Origin: an uncultured Alcaligenaceae bacterium | GTDB taxonomy: Bacteria; Pseudomonadota; Gammaproteobacteria; Burkholderiales; Burkholderiaceae_B | Length of the DNA: 64,000 bases | Assembly: GCA_937908115.1 (NCBI GenBank) | Contig: CALEQZ010000002.1 | Coordinates: 186,001-250,000, forward strand | Direction of reading: 5' to 3' | In this document: positions 16,943-25,925 of the stretch, in pieces | How the letters are laid out: each line of letters begins with the position of its first letter | How positions within the stretch are numbered: position 1 is the stretch's first letter | The notes under the pieces: model-generated | Seen by the model: only the letters and a program-made list of their open reading frames with translations | Database searches by the model: none | What the model was told of the DNA's origin: nothing | Program-made: the position numbers and the translations under genes

Positions 16943-18223
16943 TCATGGGCCGCGCAGCGCGTCGAGCTCTTGCTCCCCCATGGCCAAGGCCAAATCGGCC
17001 AGCGCGGCCGTGACCGCCAACGCCTGTCGCATTTCGTCCTCGCGGATCAAGGCCGGCACGTCGCCCGCTGACAGGATGCGGTTGACGCGCGAAGACGGTT
17101 TGCCGAAGCCGGCCACCAGCCGCAACGCCGGAATGCCATGGCGCGCAAAGTTGGCGTGGTCGGAATTGGGCATCAAGGGCAGCCACGTCTCGACCGGCAC
17201 GCCGGCAGCTTGCGCTGCACGGCCAACCAGCGGGCCGAGCTTTTCGAAGCCGCTGATCAGCGCAGTCAGGCTGGCGTCGCCCGCTACCGTATCGAGGTTG
17301 ATGTTCAGCTTCAAACGGGCGCGCTCGGCCGGCTCCAAGCCATCCAGGTAGCGGGCCGATCCGGCCAGGGCCCATTCCTCGGCGCAAAACAGGCACACAC
17401 GCAAGCCCGCCGTATCCGGGCCGACCCGCGGCGCGAGCAGGCGGGCGGCCGCCAGCGCCACCGCCACGCCCGTGGCGTTGTCCAGCGCACTGACGCCAAG
17501 GTCGTGGCCATCGACGTGTGCGCTAATCACGATGCGGCTGTCCCGCCCCCCTGGCAGGTCGAAGACACCCACCGCGGCACGCGAATCGGGCACTTCCTCG
17601 CCTTCGATCACCAGCCGGGCCAATGTCCCTGCCGGTGCCCCGGCCAGGCGCTGCGCCGACTCGGCGTCGATATATGCGGCTGGGATGCCGTGACCGTTGC
17701 GTGGCCGCCCGGACGAGCCAGACAGCAGGCCGACGCCCGGCAACGGATTGGCGATAAGAAAACCCGCCGCCCCGGCAGCCACGGCCATGTCGTACTTGCG
17801 CCGGCGATGCAGGTGAGTCGGCGAAAACGGGTACTCGTGGCGCACCAGCACGATGTGACCAGGAATGCGCCCGGCCATGCGCTCGAAGTCTTCGGTCCGG
17901 CCGGTGCCCAAGTCGAGCACCGGCGCCACCAGCCCTCCCGCCTCGGTGGATGCCGAGCGCAGCAACGGCTTGCAGGCCAGGAACGCTTCACCGCCGCCGG
18001 GTGTGATCAGGCTCAAGCTAGCCCCTAGGCAGCGCCAGCCGTCATAGGGCACGGCCAGCCGGCTGACGCGGCCAGCACCGATTTCGCGCAGGCGCCCAAG
18101 CGCCCAGTCCAGCGCTGCCTCATCCTGGCCGGAACCGGACAGGCGACCGCCAAAACCGCAGATCGCCCGAAAATCATCCATCAACGCCGCGTCGGTACTT
18201 GCGGCGGCCAACCACGTGCTCAT
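16943..18223 (-). CDS. M28-family zinc aminopeptidase with protease-associated domain
   Basis: The protein has 426 residues from the ATG at 18223, which has AGGAG eight bases upstream. An alternative ATG at 18250 overlaps the stop of the upstream gene. The M28 metal ligands are visible: His236 and Asp238 in SAHVDGHD, Asp248 in ALDNATGV and Glu282-Glu283 in AEEWALAGS. A protease-associated insert occupies about 100-210. No signal peptide is evident, so it may act in the cytoplasm. It follows a Bug-type binding protein gene closely, which suggests hydrolysis of an imported peptide or amide. It converges on anmK. Confidence 0.88.
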   Translation of the reverse strand: MSTWLAAASTDAALMDDFRAICGFGGRLSGSGQDEAALDWALGRLREIGAGRVSRLAVPYDGWRCLGASLSLITPGGGEAFLACKPLLRSASTEAGGLVAPVLDLGTGRTEDFERMAGRIPGHIVLVRHEYPFSPTHLHRRRKYDMAVAAGAAGFLIANPLPGVGLLSGSSGRPRNGHGIPAAYIDAESAQRLAGAPAGTLARLVIEGEEVPDSRAAVGVFDLPGGRDSRIVISAHVDGHDLGVSALDNATGVAVALAAARLLAPRVGPDTAGLRVCLFCAEEWALAGSARYLDGLEPAERARLKLNINLDTVAGDASLTALISGFEKLGPLVGRAAQAAGVPVETWLPLMPNSDHANFARHGIPALRLVAGFGKPSSRVNRILSAGDVPALIREDEMRQALAVTAALADLALAMGEQELDALRGP

Positions 18224-18246
18224 CGCGGCGTCTCCTGCAAGCCGCG

Positions 18247-19224
18247 TCATTCGAGCTTGATGCCGGCACGTTGCACCACGTCCTGCCAGCGCGCGAAGTC
18301 TTCGGTCAGGAAAGCCTGCAGGGCTGCCGCACCGGAATCGGCCGGTTGCACCACGCTCACGCTTGCCAGGCGCTGCTTAACCGCGTCGGACTGCAGCACC
18401 TTGCCCACGGCTGCCTCCAGGCGCTGCAGGACTTCCTTGGGGGTGCCAGCCGGCGCAACCAGCCCCCACCAGCTTTGTACGGTTAGCTCAGGCATGCCCA
18501 GCTCGGCGAACGTGGGCACATCCGGCGTATCGCGGTTCCGTTCGGGCGAGGAGACCGCGACTGGCGTGATGCGCCCGGCCTGGTAAAGCGCCGCCGCCGT
18601 GGGCATGGTGGTGAAACTGGTGTCGATTTGGCCGCCGGCCAAGTCGCTGACCGATGCCGAGGCGCCCTTGTAGGGGATGTGCGTCAGGCGCGTGCCGGTC
18701 TGCAGCATGAAAAGCTCGGCCATCAAGTGCGTGAACGATCCGTTGCCACCCGAGCCGATCGACAGCTTGCCCGGCTGGGCCTTGGCCGCGGCGACCAGGT
18801 CCGCGACGGTACGAAACTGGGAGCCTGGGCCGACGAATAGGTACATGGGCGAGACCCCCAACAAGGCTACCGGCGCAAAATCCTTGCGCGCGTCGTACTT
18901 GACGCGCTCCTGGTACAGCGCTGGCACGATGGTGAACGGCACGTCGGCGATCAACAGCGTGTAGCCGTCAGGCGCAGCCGCCGCGACATAGGCGGTACCG
19001 ATCATGGAGCCTGCCCCAGCCCGGTTCTCCACCACGACGGGCTGGCCGAGCGCTTCGGCGAGCTGGTCGCTAATGGCACGGGCCAATACGTCCGAACTGC
19101 CGCCTGCCGAATACGGCACGACCAGCTTGACGGGTTTGTCAGGATAGGCAGCTTGGGCGGGCGATGCCGCCGCCAACACAGCGGGCACACATGCGGCCGC
19201 GAGGATCTTGCGTAGGCGATTCAT
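18247..19224 (-). CDS. Bug-type (TTT family) periplasmic substrate-binding protein
   Basis: The protein has 325 residues. It has a clear signal peptide (MNRLRKILAAACVPAVLAAASPAQA) and then YPDKPVKLVVPYSAGGSSD, the hallmark opening of Bordetella Bug/TctC proteins. These bind small carboxylates or amides in the periplasm for tripartite tricarboxylate transporters. As in most Bug genes, no membrane subunits are adjacent. The start at 19224 is chosen for the signal peptide; it lacks a strong ribosome site, and a frame start at 19263 is possible. It lies downstream of a LysR gene and upstream of an M28 peptidase on the same strand. Confidence 0.93.
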   Translation of the reverse strand: MNRLRKILAAACVPAVLAAASPAQAAYPDKPVKLVVPYSAGGSSDVLARAISDQLAEALGQPVVVENRAGAGSMIGTAYVAAAAPDGYTLLIADVPFTIVPALYQERVKYDARKDFAPVALLGVSPMYLFVGPGSQFRTVADLVAAAKAQPGKLSIGSGGNGSFTHLMAELFMLQTGTRLTHIPYKGASASVSDLAGGQIDTSFTTMPTAAALYQAGRITPVAVSSPERNRDTPDVPTFAELGMPELTVQSWWGLVAPAGTPKEVLQRLEAAVGKVLQSDAVKQRLASVSVVQPADSGAAALQAFLTEDFARWQDVVQRAGIKLE

Positions 19225-19319
19225 GGCTGACTCGGTATGAGGCGTGTTGTGGACAAGGGTCATGACACGCCTGCATTCTGGGGCGCACCCCGCCAGCTCC
19301 CAAGCGATATATCTGCATG

Positions 19320-19342
19320 CGCTATTCCATTGCGGAATAGCG
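19320..19342. promoter_or_regulatory. Perfect 9-bp dyad upstream of the Bug gene, probable LysR-family operator
   Basis: CGCTATTCC (19320-19328) and GGAATAGCG (19334-19342) flank ATTGC. The core ATTCC-N5-GGAAT has the T-N11-A layout of LysR-type boxes. It lies in the 151-bp gap between the LysR gene and the Bug gene, about 96-118 bp before the Bug start codon. The adjacent LysR protein is the obvious candidate to bind it. Confidence 0.6.
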
Positions 19343-19375
19343 GCTCGGCAAACAATTCGGCGGACCCACCGTGTT

Positions 19376-20296
19376 TCAGCGACCGAGAAAGCGCCGCACC
19401 TCCTGGTTCAGCTTCTCGGCCCGCTCGGCGACCCAGGCGCACAGGGCTTCGGCGTAGGGACCGCCCACGTTGGGGCGAGGCTGCAGCAGGAAATAACCGT
19501 AGCGCCCTTCCACCGCCTCGCCCAGTGGACGCACCAGCCGCCCGTCCTGCAATTGCTGCAGCACCATGCATAGGGGTACGACCGCCGCCCCCAACCCATT
19601 GAGCACGGCCGGCAGCAGCACTGAAAAACCTTCGAATTCCGGCGCCGACGCCGGCGGGCCTGGCCACATCGGCGCCATCTCGGCTCGCCACTCATCCCAG
19701 CCGTAGCCGCGCTGGGCGCGCTTGAGCAGCGTCACCTTATCCAAGTCGGCCACCGAGCACACTGGGGTACGCGCCAGTAGCGCGGGTGCAGCCACCAGCG
19801 CCATCTCCCTGCCGCAAAGGTATTGGGCCGACATGCCCGAGACATGCCCAGTGTGCAGCTGGATCTCCGCATCGAACCGCTCGGTGCGGTCGCGCCCGTA
19901 CAGCAGGCGCGGGCGCACGTTGACCCGAACCCCAGGATGGCGCTCGAAGAATTCCGGCAAGGCTGGAATCAGGCAAAACTGGGCAAAGGACGGCGAGACC
20001 GCCAAGTTCAACGCCACCCGGGTATTCGGATGGGACACCATGGCCTCGGCTTCGTCGATCAGCCGCAGCGCTGCAGCGATCCGCTCCAAGTAGACCGCGC
20101 CGGCATGAGTCAGGCGCAACCCCGTGGACATGCGCTTGAAAAGCGCACACCCAAGCCGGGTTTCCAGTGCGGCGATGTGCTTGCTGACAGCGCTTTGCGT
20201 CAGGTGCATCGCTTCGGCGGTGCGGCTGAAGTTCAGCGTCCTCGCCGCAGCGGCGAAGATGCGCAGCGAGGTCAGGGAATTACGGGACCCTTTCAT
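19376..20296 (-). CDS. LysR-family transcriptional regulator
   Basis: The protein has 306 residues. The N-terminal winged helix (about 5-65) contains FSRTAEAMHLTQSAVSKHIAAL-type recognition residues, followed by a co-inducer binding domain (about 90-295). It begins MKGSRNSLTSLRIFAAAART at 20296. It is similar in layout to GcvA-like regulators. It precedes the Bug and M28 genes on the same strand, and a perfect dyad with LysR-box spacing lies in the gap. It probably controls that pair in response to the imported compound. Confidence 0.92.
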   Translation of the reverse strand: MKGSRNSLTSLRIFAAAARTLNFSRTAEAMHLTQSAVSKHIAALETRLGCALFKRMSTGLRLTHAGAVYLERIAAALRLIDEAEAMVSHPNTRVALNLAVSPSFAQFCLIPALPEFFERHPGVRVNVRPRLLYGRDRTERFDAEIQLHTGHVSGMSAQYLCGREMALVAAPALLARTPVCSVADLDKVTLLKRAQRGYGWDEWRAEMAPMWPGPPASAPEFEGFSVLLPAVLNGLGAAVVPLCMVLQQLQDGRLVRPLGEAVEGRYGYFLLQPRPNVGGPYAEALCAWVAERAEKLNQEVRRFLGR

Positions 20297-20319
20297 GGAG
20301 CATGACGAGAGCGCGCATG

Positions 20320-20350
20320 AAAAAAGCCATGGTACTGCCATGGCTTTTTT
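20320..20350. terminator. Intrinsic terminator of the erpA transcript
   Basis: Thirteen-base arms, AAAAAAGCCATGG and CCATGGCTTTTTT, flank a 5-base loop TACTG. Read on the minus strand it follows the erpA stop codon at 20387 by about 37 bp. It also shields the LysR gene, which begins at 20296. Confidence 0.88.
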
Positions 20351-20386
20351 GCCGCATCAACGCGGCGGCAGGGTCGGGCTGCTGCG

Positions 20387-20758
20387 TCAGACGGAAAACG
20401 ACGAGCCGCAGCCGCAGGTGGTCGTGGCGTTGGGGTTGCGGATGACGAACTGCGCGCCTTCGAGGTCTTCCTTGTAGTCGATCTCGGCGCCGACGAGGTA
20501 TTGGAAGCTCATCGGGTCAACCAGCAGTTGCACGCCGTTCTTCTCGAGCTTGGTGTCATCCTCGGCGACGTCTTCGTCGAACGTAAACCCATACTGGAAG
20601 CCGGAGCAACCGCCGCCCTGGACGAAGACGCGCAGCTTCAGGTTGGGGTTGCCCTCTTCGTCGAGCAGCTGCTTGACCTTGGCAGCGGCCGAATCGGTAA
20701 AGATCAGCGGCTCGGCAGGCGGGGCCTGCAGATCCACGGTTTCGGTGACAGCATTCAT
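20387..20758 (-). CDS. erpA: Iron-sulfur cluster insertion protein ErpA
   Basis: The protein has 123 residues of the A-type carrier family with the three cluster-binding cysteines Cys51 (GGGCSGFQYGF) and Cys115 and Cys117 (TTTCGCGSSF). It passes Fe-S clusters to apoproteins, including enzymes of isoprenoid synthesis. The start at 20758 gives MNAVTETVDLQAPPAEPLIFT and has a GGAG-type site upstream. A promoter at 20829-20857 and a terminator at 20320-20350 frame it as a single-gene unit. erpA near argC and rplM-rpsI is a conserved betaproteobacterial neighbourhood. Confidence 0.96.
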   Translation of the reverse strand: MNAVTETVDLQAPPAEPLIFTDSAAAKVKQLLDEEGNPNLKLRVFVQGGGCSGFQYGFTFDEDVAEDDTKLEKNGVQLLVDPMSFQYLVGAEIDYKEDLEGAQFVIRNPNATTTCGCGSSFSV

Positions 20759-20828
20759 GTTTGACTCCTGGAGCCGCCGGCGGTTGGCGGCGACGATGGC
20801 TGCGCCATGCGCAGCCGGACATGCGTCC

Positions 20829-20857
20829 ACTATAGCGCAGCCGCGAGGCGCCGCCAA
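20829..20857 (-). promoter_or_regulatory. erpA promoter
   Basis: On the minus strand, TTGGCG (plus 20852-20857) and TATAGT (plus 20829-20834) form a -35/-10 pair with a 17-bp spacer, placing the start about 64 bases before the erpA ATG. Spacing and hexamers fit a sigma-70 type promoter. Confidence 0.6.
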
Positions 20858-20901
20858 ACGGCCCAGGCCGGGCCACATCCGGGTCGCAGAAACGGCTGGA
20901 T

Positions 20902-21639
20902 TCAGAAATCGACGTCGACGCTGCGCACGGCGCGCACGATCTTGCCTTCGAGCACCCGCACCGAAATCGACTGCGGGATGAAGCTGGCCGGCAACGCCAG
21001 CACGCCTACGCTACGCTGGTATTGATCGAAGCGCAGGGCGAAAAGTTCCCTGGCCGCCTCGGCCGAGGGCGCGGCACTGCCGTCGGGGCGGACCTGCAAG
21101 GGCAGCAGCTCCTGCGTCACCCGGCGGCCGTTGCGCATGCCCGAGGCGACGAATTGCAGCCGGCCTTGGAAAGCCTTGCCTGCCTGCGCGGGATTGCGCA
21201 GCAACAGCACACGGTAGCGCAGCGCGGCACCGTGGCGCTCGAACGCCGCGCCGCGGATCTCCAGCGAGCCCTTGGGCCCTGCCGGCAACAGTTGATCGAA
21301 GAACGCGAGCTGGTCGCGCAGGCGGCCGAGCTCGTCCTGCACCGACTGCAGCTCCCCCGCCAGTGCAGCGCGGGCGCCTTGCGCCAGCGCGAGCTCGGCG
21401 CGAACGTGATCGAGCTGCCGGTGCAGGGCCTGGCTTTGCGTCTCGGCCTGCTCGGCCCGTTGCGCCAGCAGGGCCGCCTGCCGGGGCGTGGGTGCACCCC
21501 CAGCGTACAACCGATATTGGGCATAGCGATAACCGAGCGCGATACCCAGCGCCAGCGCGAGCAGCGCGATCGCTAGCAACCAGCGTTCCTGCCAGGCCCA
21601 GTCGCGCAGGCGAACCGCGGTGGACGACACGCCTGCCAT
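20902..21639 (-). CDS. Hypothetical membrane-anchored coiled-coil protein (DUF6776-like)
   Basis: The protein has 245 residues. It has a short cytoplasmic lead, one membrane helix (about 20-38, LLAIALLALALGIALGY), a coiled coil (about 55-118, rich in Gln, Glu and Arg) and a C-terminal domain of beta character ending in VRAVRSVDVDF. No catalytic motif is visible. I recognise it as the protein usually found between argC and erpA in Burkholderiales, annotated as DUF6776. A scaffold or envelope role is a guess. argC lies 14 bp upstream on the same strand. Confidence 0.8.
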   Translation of the reverse strand: MAGVSSTAVRLRDWAWQERWLLAIALLALALGIALGYRYAQYRLYAGGAPTPRQAALLAQRAEQAETQSQALHRQLDHVRAELALAQGARAALAGELQSVQDELGRLRDQLAFFDQLLPAGPKGSLEIRGAAFERHGAALRYRVLLLRNPAQAGKAFQGRLQFVASGMRNGRRVTQELLPLQVRPDGSAAPSAEAARELFALRFDQYQRSVGVLALPASFIPQSISVRVLEGKIVRAVRSVDVDF

Positions 21640-21653
21640 GCGGACCGCCCCTT

Positions 21654-22712
21654 TTAGGGCAGGATGGCAACTTGGTCCAGCCCGGCGGTTTCAGGCAGGC
21701 CGAACATCAGGTTCATGTTCTGCACCGCCTGGCCGGCCGCGCCCTTGACGAGGTTGTCCTGCACCACCAGCACGACCAGCTGGTCGAGCTGCGGGCGGTG
21801 CACGGCGATGCGCAGCATATTGGAAGCGCGCACGGAGCGGGTCTCGGGCAGGCTACCTGCAGGCAGCACATCCACGCAGGGATCATTGGCGTAGCGCTGC
21901 TCGTACAGCGCCTGGAAATCGACGTCGCGATGCTCGGGCAAGATGCGCGCGTAGAGCGTCGTGAACATGCCGCGCACCATGGGCACCAAGTGCGGGACGA
22001 AGGTCAGGTTGACCGACTGCCCCGCCACGCGCTGCAGCTGCTCGGAAATTTCCGGGTGATGGCGGTGGCCGGCCACGCCGTAGGCCTTGAAGTTGTCGCT
22101 GACCTCGGAATAGATCAGGCCAAGCTCGGCCTTGCGGCCGGCACCGGTGACGCCGGATTTGCAGTCGGCGATGACGCCCGAGATGTCGATGCGCACGGTG
22201 CCCTCGAGCAGCGGCGCCAGCCCCAATAGCACGGTGGTCGGGTAGCAGCCGGGATTGGCGATCACGCGCGCGCGGGCGATGCCGGCGCGGTCAAGCTCGA
22301 CCAGGCCGTAGACGGCCTCGGCGAGGATGTCCGGGCAGGTATGCGGGATCTTGTACCACTTCTCGAACACCGCGGTGTCCTTCAGGCGGAAGTCCGCCGC
22401 CAGGTCGATGATGCGGGTGCCTGCTGCCAGCAGTTCACGCGCCTGGCTCATGGCGACGCCGTGGGGCGTGGCGAAGAAAACCACGTCGCAGCCGGCCAAC
22501 GGCGCCTCGTCGGGCGAGGAAAAGGCCAGGCTGACGCGCCCGCGCAGGCTGGGGAACATGTCGGCCACGGGCATGCCGTGCTCCTTGCGCGAGGTGATCG
22601 CGGCGAGTTCGACATGCGGATGCTGGGACAGCAGGCGCAGCAGTTCGACGCCGGTATAGCCGGTGCCGCCGACGATGCCCGCCTTGATGCGCGTATTGGG
22701 AGCGAGGGCCAT
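21654..22712 (-). CDS. argC: N-acetyl-gamma-glutamyl-phosphate reductase
   Basis: The protein has 352 residues. It has an NADP-binding GIVGGTGYTGVELLRLL at 12-28 and the catalytic Cys156 in IANPGCYPT. It belongs to the long-established argC type near erpA in Betaproteobacteria. It reduces N-acetylglutamyl phosphate to the semialdehyde in arginine synthesis. The DUF6776-like gene follows after 14 bp, so the two are probably co-transcribed. Upstream, a 42-bp gap separates it from the accessory acyl-CoA synthetase gene, which marks the border of the inserted block. Confidence 0.96.
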   Translation of the reverse strand: MALAPNTRIKAGIVGGTGYTGVELLRLLSQHPHVELAAITSRKEHGMPVADMFPSLRGRVSLAFSSPDEAPLAGCDVVFFATPHGVAMSQARELLAAGTRIIDLAADFRLKDTAVFEKWYKIPHTCPDILAEAVYGLVELDRAGIARARVIANPGCYPTTVLLGLAPLLEGTVRIDISGVIADCKSGVTGAGRKAELGLIYSEVSDNFKAYGVAGHRHHPEISEQLQRVAGQSVNLTFVPHLVPMVRGMFTTLYARILPEHRDVDFQALYEQRYANDPCVDVLPAGSLPETRSVRASNMLRIAVHRPQLDQLVVLVVQDNLVKGAAGQAVQNMNLMFGLPETAGLDQVAILP

Positions 22713-22754
22713 GATTCACCTTCCTGGGAACGAAGGCGGATTATCCCACTCCTT

Positions 22755-24296
22755 TCAGGTGCGCACCAATCCGGCGCCGGCCGCCTCCCCGCCGGCGACG
22801 CGCCGCGCCGCCATGTCCTTGAGCAGCTTGCGGTCGATCTTGTTGGTCGATGCCAGCGGCAGGGCGTCCAGCCACCACACGCGGCGGGGGTGCTGGTACG
22901 CGGGCGCATGGGCCAGCGCGTAGCGCTTGATCTCATCCTCGCCGGGCGGCTGCACGCCGGGCACGGCGACCAGGAAGGCCACCGGCTTCTGGCCCTTGAT
23001 TTCGTCGTCCACCGGCACCACGCAGGCCTGCTGCACGGCCGGATGCTGCTCGAGCATCTTCTCGACTTCCCCGGGGAAGATGTTCTCGCCGCCGCTGACG
23101 AACATGTCGTCGGCCCGGCCCACGAAATAGTAGAAGCCGTTCTCGTCGCGCCGGAACACGTCGCCCGTGATGTAGTAGCCGTCCCCGGTGATGGGCCGCG
23201 CCAGGTCCGGGCGGTTGTGATAGCCCAGCATGATGGCGGGGCTGCGCAGCTCCAGCACCCCGGTGTCGGGCGGGTCCTGCGGCCCCGGGCGCAGCCGGAC
23301 CTGCACCTGGGGATGCGGGTAGCCGACCGACAGCGGCGGGGTGGGCAGGCCGTCAGGATGCCTGCCGAAGACCACCGGGCCGCCCTCGGTGGTGCCGTAG
23401 GCGTTGGTCACCGCGGCATCGGGCAGCAGTTCGTGGATCTTGGCCAGCAGGCTTTCGCTGACGGGTGCCGACCCCATGCGCAGGTTGCGCACCGAGGACA
23501 GGTCGCTTTGCGCCAGCAGCTCCTTTTCCTGGAAGAGCATGGCGATCATGGGCGGCACCGAGGTCAGCCAGGTGCAGCGGTAGCGGCTGATCGCCAGCAG
23601 ATAGTTGCGCGCCGTGAACTGCGGCAGCAGCACCATGCTGGCCCCGCCGGCGCAGGCGAGCTGGCTGAGCGCCAGCGCGTTCATGTGGTAGAGGGGCGCC
23701 GCGATCAGGTAGCGCTCGTCGGCGATGCTGCGCTCGGCCAGACGGGTGCGCACCACCCACAGGTGGCTCTGGTGCGACAGGACCACGCCCTTGGGGCGGC
23801 CGGTCGAGCCCGAGGTATACAGGAACATCGCCGGCTCGTCGGGCCGCGGCACGACGGTCTCGAAATCGCCCGGGTCCAGCAGCGCGTCCAGGCCGTCCGG
23901 ACCCTGCCTGCCGAAGGTGACGTGCGGCACGCCGGCCGGGCAGGCGGCTTCGCGCTCGGCGTCGCAGAACACCAGGGCCGCGCCGCTGTCGCGCACCACG
24001 AAGTCGATCAGCTCTCGCGGGAACTTGAAATTGACCGGCACGGCCACCAGGCCGGCGCGCATGATCCCGAAGCAGGCGGCCAGGTAATCGCCGCTGTTGG
24101 CGGCCAGGATGGCCACGCGGTCGCCGCGCTTCAGGCCGCGCGCGAGCAGCCCGCGCGCCACCGCGCGGGCGGTGGCGTCGAGCTGGCCGTAGGTGTAGGT
24201 GCGCTCGGCCATGTCCGCGTCCAGCGAAATGATGGCGATGCGCTCCGGAGCGATGTCGGGCGGGATCAGGTCCCCTAGGTTGCAAGGCTGGGTCAT
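22755..24296 (-). CDS. AMP-forming acyl-CoA synthetase/ligase
   Basis: The protein has 513 residues from the ATG at 24296. It has the adenylate-forming signature YTSGSTGRPKGVV at 160-172, the YGTTEGGP motif near residue 310, GRADDMFVSGGENIFP near 405 and the C-terminal lysine region TNKIDRKLLKD near residue 490. It activates a carboxylic acid to its CoA thioester. The start has no strong ribosome site; an in-frame ATG at 24365 is an alternative. It is the last gene of a four-gene run with a PaaI thioesterase, a zinc-type oxidoreductase and a thiol-dioxygenase-like protein. That run suggests catabolism of an organic acid released from an imported substrate. Confidence 0.9.
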   Translation of the reverse strand: MTQPCNLGDLIPPDIAPERIAIISLDADMAERTYTYGQLDATARAVARGLLARGLKRGDRVAILAANSGDYLAACFGIMRAGLVAVPVNFKFPRELIDFVVRDSGAALVFCDAEREAACPAGVPHVTFGRQGPDGLDALLDPGDFETVVPRPDEPAMFLYTSGSTGRPKGVVLSHQSHLWVVRTRLAERSIADERYLIAAPLYHMNALALSQLACAGGASMVLLPQFTARNYLLAISRYRCTWLTSVPPMIAMLFQEKELLAQSDLSSVRNLRMGSAPVSESLLAKIHELLPDAAVTNAYGTTEGGPVVFGRHPDGLPTPPLSVGYPHPQVQVRLRPGPQDPPDTGVLELRSPAIMLGYHNRPDLARPITGDGYYITGDVFRRDENGFYYFVGRADDMFVSGGENIFPGEVEKMLEQHPAVQQACVVPVDDEIKGQKPVAFLVAVPGVQPPGEDEIKRYALAHAPAYQHPRRVWWLDALPLASTNKIDRKLLKDMAARRVAGGEAAGAGLVRT

Positions 24297-24390
24297 GGCG
24301 GTTCGGCGTAGGCGGGCAGGACGAAGGCGGCGCTGCGCACGCGCAGGCGCGCCGCGCCGGGGCACGGCCCGGTGCGCGGCGCCGGCGGGC

Positions 24391-24825
24391 TCAAGCCTGC
24401 GGCGGCGTGGTCAGGTAGACGCCGCGGCCGCTGGCCAGCAGCTTGCCGTCGGCGTCGAGCACCTCGGCCTCGGCCACCGAGAACTGGCTGCCCCATTTGA
24501 CCACCTTGCCGCGCGCGCGCAGGTCGCCCGGCATGGCCGCGCGGTGGTAGTCCACGCGCATGTCCACCGTGGGCACGCCGCGGCCCGTCTTGGACACCAG
24601 TGCCCAGTCGGCGGTGAGGTCGACCAGCGCGGCGAGGATGCCGCCGTGCGTGTAGCGGCGATCCGGGTTGACCACCCACTCCTCGCGCCACTTGGCGGTG
24701 AGTTCTATGGTGCCCTCGCCCACGTCCTGGACTTCTATGCCCAGCCACTGGTGGAAGGGCCCGCGAGTGAGCCGCGCCTGCACGTCTTCCTTGGTGGGCA
24801 GGGCGGGTTTTCCGGTTTCCGGCAT
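24391..24825 (-). CDS. PaaI-family hotdog thioesterase
   Basis: The protein has 144 residues with the hotdog signature THGGILAALVDLTADWA. Asn53, His60-Gly61-Gly62 and Asp69 fit the PaaI/YdiI active site. It hydrolyses acyl-CoA thioesters, often to rescue CoA from dead-end intermediates. GGAG lies seven bases before the ATG at 24825. It sits between an oxidoreductase gene (46 bp upstream) and the acyl-CoA synthetase gene (94 bp downstream). This fits a CoA-dependent pathway with an editing or product-release step. Confidence 0.9.
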   Translation of the reverse strand: MPETGKPALPTKEDVQARLTRGPFHQWLGIEVQDVGEGTIELTAKWREEWVVNPDRRYTHGGILAALVDLTADWALVSKTGRGVPTVDMRVDYHRAAMPGDLRARGKVVKWGSQFSVAEAEVLDADGKLLASGRGVYLTTPPQA

Positions 24826-24870
24826 GTATGGCTCCGTGTCGATGTCGGGTTGATCTGTCTTGCGCGGCGC

Positions 24871-25890
24871 TCAGGGCGTGACCACGACCTTGCCCAGCAC
24901 CTCGCGGTCCTGGATCAGGCGCAGCGCCTCCTTGGCCTGGTCCAGCGGGAAGACCTTGTCGATCACGGGCTGCATCTTGCCCTGCTGGATCAGTTCCATC
25001 AGGCCGGACAGGTTGTCGTCGTAGAAGCTGTTGGACCCTATCACCTGCAGCTCGAAGCTCCAGATGTAGCGCAGGTCTTCCTTGGGATCGTGGCCGGCGG
25101 TCGCGCCGCACACCAGCAGCTTGCCGCCGCGCTTGATGCACTTGAGCGACGGCACCCAGGTATCGCCGCCGGTGAAGTTGACCACCACGTCCACGCCGCC
25201 CTCGTAGGAGCGGCGCTGGGGCTTGCCGTACTGGGCGATCGCCCACTTGGAGAAATCGGTGGTCTTGTAATCGATGACGTGGTCGGCGCCCAGCGCCTTC
25301 AGGCGCTCGGCCTTCTCGGCCCCGCCGGCGCAGGCGATGACCTCGGCGCCCAGCAGCTTGGACAGGATTACGCAGCCCGTGCCCACGCCGCCGCTGGCGC
25401 CCAGGATGAGCACCTTGTCGCCGGCCTTGACGGTGTTGTGGGTGATCAGCATGCGGTGGGCGGTCCCGTAGGCCACCGGCAGCGATGCCGCCTGCTCGAA
25501 GCTGACGTCAGCGGGCATGCGGATGAGCTGCGCGGCATCGACCAGACAGTATTCGGCCATGCCGCCGTCGAGCATCTCGCCCATCAGGCCCTTGGCCTTG
25601 TTCAGCGGGTTGACCAGCACGCGGTCGCCCTCGCGCCAGCCCGACACGTCGGGCCCGACCTCGGCGATCTCGCCGGCCATGTCCAGGCCGATGATCACAG
25701 GCAGCGGCACCTTGATGCCCGGCATGCCGCGCACCGTGAAGACGTCGTGGTAGTTGAACGACGAGGCGCGCACCCGTATGACCACGTGGCCGGGTTTGAC
25801 TTCGGGCCGCGGGTAGTCGGCGACGACTTCGAGATTATCCAGACCGCCGTGCTCTTTGAGCACCAGCGCCTTCATGGTTGCCTTCGACAT
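24871..25890 (-). CDS. Medium-chain dehydrogenase/quinone oxidoreductase-like (zinc-type alcohol dehydrogenase fold)
   Basis: The protein has 339 residues from the ATG at 25890 (MSKATMKALVLKEHGG), preceded by GGAG at a six-base spacing. The N-terminal GroES-like domain (about 1-125) is followed by a Rossmann domain with GASGGVGTGCVILSKLLGAE near residue 150. The GHVVIRV and GLDMAGEIAEVG segments are typical of the MDR superfamily. It may be an alcohol dehydrogenase or an enoyl-thioester reductase; the zinc-ligand cysteine set is not complete enough to decide. It lies 35 bp downstream of the thiol-dioxygenase-like gene in the same operon. Confidence 0.87.
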   Translation of the reverse strand: MSKATMKALVLKEHGGLDNLEVVADYPRPEVKPGHVVIRVRASSFNYHDVFTVRGMPGIKVPLPVIIGLDMAGEIAEVGPDVSGWREGDRVLVNPLNKAKGLMGEMLDGGMAEYCLVDAAQLIRMPADVSFEQAASLPVAYGTAHRMLITHNTVKAGDKVLILGASGGVGTGCVILSKLLGAEVIACAGGAEKAERLKALGADHVIDYKTTDFSKWAIAQYGKPQRRSYEGGVDVVVNFTGGDTWVPSLKCIKRGGKLLVCGATAGHDPKEDLRYIWSFELQVIGSNSFYDDNLSGLMELIQQGKMQPVIDKVFPLDQAKEALRLIQDREVLGKVVVTP

Positions 25891-25925
25891 GCATTGCTCC
25901 AGGTTGTGATTCCAAAAGGACAAGA

